Notes under the pieces: model-generated
Seen by the model: only the letters and a program-made list of their open reading frames with translations
The model's database searches: none
Told to the model about the DNA's origin: nothing
Shown here: positions 1-6,005 of the stretch, in pieces
Position numbering within the stretch: position 1 is the stretch's first letter
Layout: each line of letters opens with the position of its first letter
Program-made: the position numbers and the translations under genes
Assembly (NCBI GenBank): GCA_002431915.1
Contig: DJEP01000026.1
Span: forward strand, 142,474-150,752
Length of the DNA stretch: 8,279 bases
Origin: Lachnospiraceae bacterium UBA5895
GTDB lineage: Bacteria > Bacillota > Clostridia > Lachnospirales > Lachnospiraceae
Direction of reading: 5' to 3'

Positions 1-3000
1 GCAAGCTCTATGGCGGTCTGTGTCTCCCCAAAAGATGCCGCCCACGCATCAAAATGTCCCAGACCGAGTTTCTGCAGCGTATCATACTGGAGATAGCGCA
101 TATTTGTATAAAGCTCCGTCATACTGTTACTGATCGGTGTTCCGGTTGCAAATGTGACTCCCTTTCCACCTGTGATTTCATCGAGGTACTGACATTTGGC
201 AAACATATCCGAAGATTTCTGTGCTTCTGTCTGTGCAATGCCCGCCACGTTACGCATTTTTGTGTATAAGAAGAGGTTTTTGTAGCTATGGCTCTCATCC
301 ACAAACAGCCTGTCCACGCCTAACTGCTCAAAGGTAACTACATTGTCCTTGCGTGTCTGGTCATTCAGTTTATCAAGACGCACCTGCAAGGCTTTTCTTG
401 ATTTTTCCATCTGCTTGATGGTATACCGCTCCCCCTTGTCTGCCTTTGTCTGCTCAATGGCAAGCTCGATCTCATCAATCTGTCTTTCAATAATTGCGGT
501 CTGTCTTTCAACAGAAAGCGGAATCTTCTCAAACTGACTATGCCCGATGATCACGGCATCATAATCGCCTGTGGCAATGCGGGAACAGAACTTCTTCCGG
601 TTGGCAGGCTCAAAATCTTTCTTCGTGGCAGCTAGGATATTTGCTCCGGGATATAACCTCAGGAAATCACTCGCCCACTGCTCCGTCAGATGGTTCGGCA
701 CTACAAAAAGGGATTTCTGGCACAATCCAAGACGCTTGCTCTCCATCGCTGCCGCTGTCATTTCAAAGGTCTTTCCTGCACCCACACAATGGGCAAGCAG
801 CGTATTATTGCCGTAAAGCACATGAGCCACTGCATTTTTCTGATGCGGTTTTAATTCAATATCAGGCGTCATGCCCGGAAACTTCAAATGGGAGCCGTCA
901 TATTCCCGTGGTCTTGTGGAGTTGAAAAGCTCATTGTATTTTGCAACAAGTACCTGCCTGCGCTCCGGATCACGGAACACCCAGTCCTTAAAGGCTTCCC
1001 GGATGGCTTCCTGCTTCTGGCTGGCAATCATCGTTTCCTTTTTGTTGAGAACTCGCTTCTCTTTCCCATCTTCCACAATGGTATCATACACTCTGGTGTC
1101 TTTCAGATTTAAGGAATCTTCCAGTATCTTATACGCATTTACCCGGCTTGTTCCATACGTCATGTTGACAAGGGAATTGCCATAATCTGCATTTTTCCCT
1201 TTGACATTCCATTCGCCCGTCACATTGGAAAACTGCACACCCATGACCTCCCTACGGAATAAATGCTCCGGTGTCTCAAAGGTATCACGCATGAAATCTT
1301 CGATGTACTTCGTAGCAATCCATGTGGCACCAATACGCACCTCAATCTCACTGGCATCCAGTTCTTTCGGCTGCACCTGTTGTAGTGCCTGCACATTTAC
1401 CGCATACTCAGGATGATTCTCCGCATAAGTAGTTGCAACTTCCAGTTTTTCCCGGACATTGCCGCTTAAGTACTCGTCTGCGGTTTCCCACACATCGGTA
1501 AGAGGGTTCTGAAAGATCACACCTCGCAGTTCCTCGGTCAAGGTATCTTTATCTTTTCCGGTCAGCTCCTCCATGTAGACAAGGTCAACCTTCGCTTTTT
1601 CCCCAAGAGACACCGCAAGCGCTTCACTGGCTGTGTCCACACTGGTCACTACCTCGGCTTTCTTAATGGTGCGCTTCGTGAACATATCCGCTTTTCCTTT
1701 GAAATTGCCCTCATCATCAAGCTTTTCCAAAGAGCAAAGCAGGCAGTAACTGGAATCCTGGCTAAATGCCCTTTTATTGGTCTGTGAATTGATCATACCA
1801 TATTTTTCCGAGAAAGCGTCATATAGGCTATTGAGTTCTGTCTGTTTTTCCTTGATTTCAATATTTTCGGAATCATTGAGTTGCAGGTCAATCAGTTCCT
1901 GCGTACAGTTGCGGATTGCCACCATGCCCTTAATACGTTCTTTTATGGTATCTGATACCTCCACTGGTTTCATAACAGAATTTTCACGATAATACACTTC
2001 GCTCTCTACTATCGTATAACTGAAATTCTTCACATTCGGATCAGCAGGGATATTCTGCCTGCCCAGTTCATCCTCCAGCTCCTCATCCAATTCCATAGCA
2101 TCAATCTGTCCGCTAATATGTCCAACCGCTTCTTTTAGCTGTTCCTCAAAAGGTCGGCTCTCATCCGGCTTGCAGGTGCTTTCCATGCCATACGGACCGG
2201 ATACCATTTCCATCTTTCCTACGATCTGCTCCGTATGTTCTGCAAAATAGGAGTTCATGGCAATCCCGTCGGCATTTTCCGATAAATGCACCCAGTCCGG
2301 ATCACGTTCCACCATGCGGTCACGCTTCTGGAAGAATAAAATATCCGAAGTAACTTCCGTCCCTGCATTTGCCTTAAATGCCGTATTTGGAAGTCTTACC
2401 GCCCCAAGTAGGTCTGCCCGCTGTGCAAGATAGCGTCTTACCTCCGGGCTGGCCTTGTCCATAGTTCCCTTGCTTGTGATAAAGGCTACCACACCGCCTG
2501 GACGTACCTTATCCAAGGTCTTTGCGAAAAAATAATCGTGGATCAGGAAATTATTTTTATCGTATGCCCGGTCTGCCACCTTATATTGTCCGAAAGGCAC
2601 GTTACCTATGGCAATATCAAAGAAATCATTTGGATAGTCAGTCTTTTCAAATCCTTTGATCTGCACATCTGCCTGCGGATAGAGCTGTTTTGCGATACGT
2701 CCCGTGATGCCGTCCAGTTCCACACCGTACAGCCTGCTTTCTTTCATGGAATCCGGCATCATCCCAAAGAAATTGCCGATCCCCATGGAAGGTTCCAGAA
2801 TGTTGCCTTTGGTAAATCCCATTTTTTCAATGGCATCATACATACTGCGGATAATGGCAGGACTGGTGTAATGTGCATTTAAGGTGCTTTCCCTTGCCAT
2901 GCGGTATTCTTCCGGTGACAACAGATTTTTTAATTCCTGATACTCTGCTGTCCAGTTCGTCTTGCTTTCATCAAAGGCATCGGCAAGTCCGCCCCATCCA

Positions 3001-5936
3001 GCATACTGTGATAAAATCTCCTGCTCCTGCGGTGTGGCATACCGGTGTTCGCCCTCAATCTGCTCCAACAGCTTAATGGCTTCCACATTTCTACGGAATT
3101 TTTCTTTTGGGGTCCCCTCACCAAGGGCATCATTGCTGATATGGAAATTGACAGCCTGTGTATCAGTGGAGTCCCTGTTCCCTTCCTCCGGTTCCTCTAT
3201 CCCATAGTTTCCCTCAAAACGTGTAAATACCTCTTCTTCATGTCGGTCTATATCTGCCGCAGCTAATGCGTCAATATAAGCTTCTTCTACTTCACTCCGT
3301 TCCGGTTTATGGTCATATTCAAAAATGATGTCATTAGCCTTAGCAAAATAAAACTCCGGATCCGACACATCGTTTCCAAGAAGATACTTTTCTTTCCCTG
3401 TTCCCCATTCGTCAATCAGAATACATTCATATCCATCAATGGTAACTTTTTTCTGGACTTCCTGCTCCCTTTCAGACACCACTCCATTCTCAAGTCTGTC
3501 AAGTTCACTCTGTCTTGCTTTCCTTACCTGTTCTTCTTTATATTCCCGGTATTTTACTTTCCCCTCTGCAGAAAGATATTTGTCTTCGATAATCAGTTCC
3601 CGCAGTCTTTTCTCCACAACATTCCAGTTCAGAAGCACTTTTGCATATGGGTTGCCATAACTGCCTTTTTCCAGACGGATACCTTTTCCGTCATGTTCAT
3701 GATGGGAATCATCATTTCCAGGAAGACCACCGGTTCCACCACCAATTCCATATTCATTTTTCAAAAAAGATACCGTTTCTTTTTTGTCATGCCCCTCTGT
3801 GAAATAGTCATAAATGCGGAACATTCCATTGGAATATCCGCTTCCCCTTCCAAGGGCATAGTCAATCTCATCCTGTGTGATGAAATCTTCCTGCCTGACC
3901 TCCAATGTATCCGGCAGCGGAAATTCCAGTTTTTCTCTGCCAAGGTCTGCAATCTCTGACAAAAGATACTCCGGTGATTTCACATGACGCCACTTAAGTG
4001 CCGATTCCCCGGATGCAAGACGCTCCCCTGCATCTTCAATAATTGCTCTGATTTTTTCTCTGCCTTCATGATCAGAAAGCAGATTCATAAGGGTTTCTTC
4101 ACTGTCCGGATAATTGCCTGCCTTGATACCAATTTCTTCTGGTGCTTCATTCATTCCATCACGCAGAAAGAAAAATATCTGGCTGGCTACCCGTTTTCTC
4201 TCCTGTGTGTCCACAAGAAAGGCTTCGCTGGCACTCATATATGTTCCGTTTTCCACCATAGAGCGGATATGTTTTTCCACATCCTCCCAGTTCATGGTGG
4301 CAATCGGTGCTTCTTTTGCCTGTGTTCCATAGCCGACACTCATACCGTGTTCATCAAACCATACCGACACCGGATGACCGCCAATTTCAAAGCCTTTTCC
4401 CGTCTGTCCGTATTCATTTTTCAAAAACGCTACCATGCCCTCTGCATCCCTGCCCTCGGTATATTTGGCATAAATGCGCTTCCTGCTGTGCTGCTTTCCC
4501 CCACCGCTTCTTAAAATGATGTCCAATTCCTCCTGCGGCAAAGAAAAAGCAGCGGGCATGGTATATTTCATACCAGCTTCCGCTGCTGCGACTGTTCCGA
4601 CCTGTTCCTCAAAAGAAGGAAACAGGCTTAATTGTGTAAAGACAAGTTCCGTTGCTTCTCCCTGTAAAGGTGTATCTTCTACAGACGGTAAATCAGTTCG
4701 TCCCTCACGATCTCCTCTGCCCGGTTCTGGATGCTGTTCATCTTCGCTACCCAGAGCATCTGATCGGCTTCCTTGAGCTGTTCGGTCACTCCCTCGCCTG
4801 CCGCCATCTGTGATGTCAACTGCTCCATCCGCTCCTCTGCCTGCTTCTGTATGGTCAGCAGATGCTCCTTCAGTTTGCCCTTCAGAAGAAACGCTGAGTA
4901 CACGCCCCTGTGGTTCTCCTTCAGAAAGCTCTCCCTCATCATCCCGAATTTCGTTACTGCTTCCTCCGGCTGGTTGTCCGCCTGTAATGTCGGGATCAGA
5001 TAATCCCCATTCTGTTCGTAAGTCAGCTTCATTGTCATTACCCCTTTCTATGCTGCTATGTTGGTTGTCTATGTATTCTTCCTGTACGCCTTCACTTTCG
5101 CGCTTTAAAGCATTGTAGTCTATTTCTGAGGTATTTGCAAGTCCTTTCTGTGATAAATTCTGTTCTACCTCATTTTCATGGTTCCGGTTATATGCCCGAA
5201 CTGTCCTTCCAATCTCTAATAGCACCGGTTTTGCCAGTTCATTTGCTGCATCGCCCAGAATTGCAAGAGTATCCAAGGAATTAAATTCATGAATAAAATC
5301 AAAAGCAAGTGCAGACTCATACTCCACTATATCAGCTCTACACGCTGATAATATAGTAAAAGAAATGCTATCTGCCAATGTTTCCCGGAAACGGATGCCA
5401 ATATTCTGTTCATCCAGTCCCTCCAGAAAACTGCCTTCTATCATGTATTGCAGATCCGGAAGTACTTCCCCATAATAATCTTCCGCAATTCTCCTGGATA
5501 TTTCTATCAATCTGTTTTCAAAGGTCTTTGTTTCATCTGTTCCTCCATAAATCTGCTCCAACCGCTTGATGACATCAGTTTTATGTTCCTCATGCACTTC
5601 CCATCTTTCCGGGTAACGTCCGATACGCCGTGCCGCATGAACGTCTGACACGTCAAAGACATACTTTAACCGCTTTCTCGGAGCACGATCTTCATCAATC
5701 AGTGCAATTCCTTTGGCTCCCTTATTTACCCAGCAGTGCATACGTTCATTCCACACCTCAATGGGCGCACATGCTGTTGCATCAGGTCTTTGTGCATAAA
5801 TTAAAATCTGTTCCCTGAATGGATATTTATACAGCCTGGCCGCTGTAGTCAGATACTGCATCCACGCATTACGATTTCTCACTATCTCTTTTGCAGTCTC
5901 CTGCGCCAGAACGGATATAAAATCATATTTTCTCAC
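1..5936 (-). CDS. Giant N6-adenine methyltransferase / SNF2-type helicase of a mobile element (DarB-like architecture), 3' end outside window
   Basis: A single open frame of 1978 codons from GTG at 5936 to the left edge; I read it codon by codon and found no stop. Domains in order: residues 1-90, an ArdC-like N-terminus with Trp25, YAQRPDA (47-53) and NKGAKGI (71-77), probably ssDNA binding; about 90-270, helical; about 270-460, a disordered Glu/Gly/Asp/Arg-rich linker; 464-568 and 683-789, two copies of a small domain sharing FLKNEYG; AGWGGL (979-984), then a methyltransferase core with the SAM loop EPSMGIGNFFG (1048-1058), acidic Glu1073 in YGVELD and catalytic-loop NVPF (1112-1115); from about 1690, a SNF2 helicase with Walker A GAGKT (1719-1723), VVPNHL, a helical insertion (about 1802-1858), DESH (1880-1883) and TGTPISNS (1931-1938). 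The second helicase lobe is outside the window, so the full protein is longer. The combination recalls the phage P1 antirestriction protein DarB and the large proteins of Firmicute ICEs. Methylation or protection of transferred DNA is the likely role, but this is inferred. Confidence 0.95.
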   Translation of the reverse strand, partial: MRKYDFISVLAQETAKEIVRNRNAWMQYLTTAARLYKYPFREQILIYAQRPDATACAPIEVWNERMHCWVNKGAKGIALIDEDRAPRKRLKYVFDVSDVHAARRIGRYPERWEVHEEHKTDVIKRLEQIYGGTDETKTFENRLIEISRRIAEDYYGEVLPDLQYMIEGSFLEGLDEQNIGIRFRETLADSISFTILSACRADIVEYESALAFDFIHEFNSLDTLAILGDAANELAKPVLLEIGRTVRAYNRNHENEVEQNLSQKGLANTSEIDYNALKRESEGVQEEYIDNQHSSIERGNDNEADLRTEWGLSDPDITGGQPAGGSSNEIRDDEGELSEGEPQGRVLSVSSEGQTEGASADHTEAGRGADGAVDITDGGRRGSDRTAQGSRSDALGSEDEQHPEPGRGDREGRTDLPSVEDTPLQGEATELVFTQLSLFPSFEEQVGTVAAAEAGMKYTMPAAFSLPQEELDIILRSGGGKQHSRKRIYAKYTEGRDAEGMVAFLKNEYGQTGKGFEIGGHPVSVWFDEHGMSVGYGTQAKEAPIATMNWEDVEKHIRSMVENGTYMSASEAFLVDTQERKRVASQIFFFLRDGMNEAPEEIGIKAGNYPDSEETLMNLLSDHEGREKIRAIIEDAGERLASGESALKWRHVKSPEYLLSEIADLGREKLEFPLPDTLEVRQEDFITQDEIDYALGRGSGYSNGMFRIYDYFTEGHDKKETVSFLKNEYGIGGGTGGLPGNDDSHHEHDGKGIRLEKGSYGNPYAKVLLNWNVVEKRLRELIIEDKYLSAEGKVKYREYKEEQVRKARQSELDRLENGVVSEREQEVQKKVTIDGYECILIDEWGTGKEKYLLGNDVSDPEFYFAKANDIIFEYDHKPERSEVEEAYIDALAAADIDRHEEEVFTRFEGNYGIEEPEEGNRDSTDTQAVNFHISNDALGEGTPKEKFRRNVEAIKLLEQIEGEHRYATPQEQEILSQYAGWGGLADAFDESKTNWTAEYQELKNLLSPEEYRMARESTLNAHYTSPAIIRSMYDAIEKMGFTKGNILEPSMGIGNFFGMMPDSMKESRLYGVELDGITGRIAKQLYPQADVQIKGFEKTDYPNDFFDIAIGNVPFGQYKVADRAYDKNNFLIHDYFFAKTLDKVRPGGVVAFITSKGTMDKASPEVRRYLAQRADLLGAVRLPNTAFKANAGTEVTSDILFFQKRDRMVERDPDWVHLSENADGIAMNSYFAEHTEQIVGKMEMVSGPYGMESTCKPDESRPFEEQLKEAVGHISGQIDAMELDEELEDELGRQNIPADPNVKNFSYTIVESEVYYRENSVMKPVEVSDTIKERIKGMVAIRNCTQELIDLQLNDSENIEIKEKQTELNSLYDAFSEKYGMINSQTNKRAFSQDSSYCLLCSLEKLDDEGNFKGKADMFTKRTIKKAEVVTSVDTASEALAVSLGEKAKVDLVYMEELTGKDKDTLTEELRGVIFQNPLTDVWETADEYLSGNVREKLEVATTYAENHPEYAVNVQALQQVQPKELDASEIEVRIGATWIATKYIEDFMRDTFETPEHLFRREVMGVQFSNVTGEWNVKGKNADYGNSLVNMTYGTSRVNAYKILEDSLNLKDTRVYDTIVEDGKEKRVLNKKETMIASQKQEAIREAFKDWVFRDPERRQVLVAKYNELFNSTRPREYDGSHLKFPGMTPDIELKPHQKNAVAHVLYGNNTLLAHCVGAGKTFEMTAAAMESKRLGLCQKSLFVVPNHLTEQWASDFLRLYPGANILAATKKDFEPANRKKFCSRIATGDYDAVIIGHSQFEKIPLSVERQTAIIERQIDEIELAIEQTKADKGERYTIKQMEKSRKALQVRLDKLNDQTRKDNVVTFEQLGVDRLFVDESHSYKNLFLYTKMRNVAGIAQTEAQKSSDMFAKCQYLDEITGGKGVTFATGTPISNSMTELYTNMRYLQYDTLQKLGLGHFDAWAASFGETQTAIEL
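3570..3890 (-). repeat. Copy 2 of the duplicated domain in the giant protein (residues about 683-789)
   Basis: The segment has FRIYDYFTEGHD, FLKNEYG (724-730), an inserted Gly/Asp/His-rich loop, and LNWNVVEKRLRELIIEDKYLS, matching the order of elements in copy 1. The underlying DNA is also similar around FLKNEYG: both copies share TATTCATTTTTCAAAAA on the plus strand, at about 3751-3767 and 4411-4427. The Gly/His-rich insertion (about 731-750) is specific to this copy. Confidence 0.65.
4233..4547 (-). repeat. Copy 1 of a duplicated domain in the giant protein (residues about 464-568)
   Basis: This segment carries KRIYAKYTEGRD, then FLKNEYG (504-510), a glycine-containing loop, then a strand-rich part ending in NWEDVEKHIRSMVENGTYMS. 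The same order of elements recurs in copy 2 about 220 residues later, so I read this as an ancient internal domain duplication. I do not know the function of the domain; it follows the disordered linker and precedes the methyltransferase. Confidence 0.65.
4679..5032 (-). CDS. tnpV: TnpV family protein, encoded entirely inside the giant gene in the +1 frame
   Basis: A 117-residue ORF starting MKLTYEQNGDYLIP and ending RAEEIVRDELIYRL, with MLWVAKMNSIQNRAEEI in between. From memory this matches the TnpV family end to end (N-terminal LTY..xGDYLIP, C-terminal W..RMNxIxxRAEEIV..ELIY), including the usual length of about 115-120. TnpV proteins are small, mainly helical, and named from Tn4451-type transposons; an Xis-like role has been suggested, but the function is unproven. 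The ORF lies wholly within codons of the giant methylase/helicase (its residues about 302-420), shifted +1. An ATG at 5038 is also in frame, but the second ATG (5032) is 8 nt from AAAGGGG and begins exactly where family members begin, so I prefer it. An in-frame TAG at 5048-5050 shows that this ORF is not read through from upstream. Codons in this frame end mostly in G or C (CTG, AAG, GAG, CAG), as in a real gene. Expression is not proven. Confidence 0.75.
   Translation of the reverse strand: MKLTYEQNGDYLIPTLQADNQPEEAVTKFGMMRESFLKENHRGVYSAFLLKGKLKEHLLTIQKQAEERMEQLTSQMAAGEGVTEQLKEADQMLWVAKMNSIQNRAEEIVRDELIYRL
5033..5048 (-). promoter_or_regulatory. Ribosome binding site for the embedded tnpV ORF
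   Basis: On the minus strand, GAAAGGGG (5048 to 5041) is followed by TAATGACA and then ATG at 5032, an 8-nt spacing. The upstream ATG (5038) is only 2 nt from the same purine run and is too close. A Shine-Dalgarno this well placed inside another gene's codons is unlikely to be random when it precedes a recognisable protein family. Confidence 0.65.
5112..5140 (-). promoter_or_regulatory. Candidate sigma-A promoter inside the giant gene, ahead of tnpV
   Basis: On the minus strand, TTGCAA (5140 to 5135; 4 of 6 matches to TTGACA), a 17-nt spacer and TACAAT (5117 to 5112; 5 of 6 matches to TATAAT). The transcript would start near 5105, leaving about 70 nt of leader before the tnpV start. It falls in the AT-richer segment just before tnpV. 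Chance matches of this quality do occur in AT-rich DNA, so this is only a candidate. Confidence 0.35.
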
Positions 5937-5951
5937 GCAAAAATCTCCTTT
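5937..5951 (-). promoter_or_regulatory. Ribosome binding site that fixes the GTG start of the giant gene
   Basis: On the minus strand, AAAGGAG is followed by 8 nt (ATTTTTGC) and then GTG at 5936. An in-frame TAG lies further upstream (in CCC ATA GGG read in the gene's register), and no ATG, GTG or TTG occurs in frame between it and this GTG. The GTG is therefore the only sensible start. Confidence 0.8.
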
Positions 5952-5970
5952 CTCTGATTTCAGATGGCAG

Positions 5971-5995
5971 AAAAGCAGCCCCTATGGGCCGCTTT
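5971..5995 (-). terminator. Terminator-like or attenuator hairpin between topB and the giant helicase gene
   Basis: Read on the minus strand, AAAGCGGCCC and GGGCTGCTTT pair as a 10-bp stem with one G-U pair, closing an ATAG loop (arms at plus-strand 5972-5981 and 5986-5995). The 3' arm runs into TTTTCT, a short U tract. The hairpin sits in the 69-nt gap 11 nt after the topB stop and upstream of the next gene's ribosome binding site. It could be a partial terminator that lowers expression of the giant gene relative to topB, or a hairpin protecting the topB mRNA end. The U tract is short, so full termination is doubtful. Confidence 0.5.
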
Positions 5996-6005
5996 CACCC
6001 TATCC

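Noticed and set aside
3309..3959. 216-codon open frame on the plus strand
   Set aside because: It is the exact antisense register of the giant gene's codons (it starts at a multiple of 3). It stays open because the giant gene uses few TTA, CTA and TCA codons there. It has no convincing ribosome binding site, and its Phe/Cys/Ser-rich translation is typical of an antisense shadow.
3984..4514. 176-codon open frame on the plus strand
   Set aside because: Same antisense register as the giant gene, opposite the duplicated-domain region, with the same shadow-type composition.
4679..5038. Idea that the tnpV ORF marks a frameshift or pseudogene break in the giant gene
   Set aside because: The giant frame was read through 4679-5038 codon by codon without a stop, and it rejoins conserved domain sequence on both sides in the same register. 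The two frames overlap rather than one replacing the other.
4474..5118. Plus-strand Ser/Pro-rich open frames opposite tnpV
   Set aside because: They are complements of the two minus-strand coding frames and of the GC-rich linker; low-complexity Ser/Pro/Cys content and no initiation signal.
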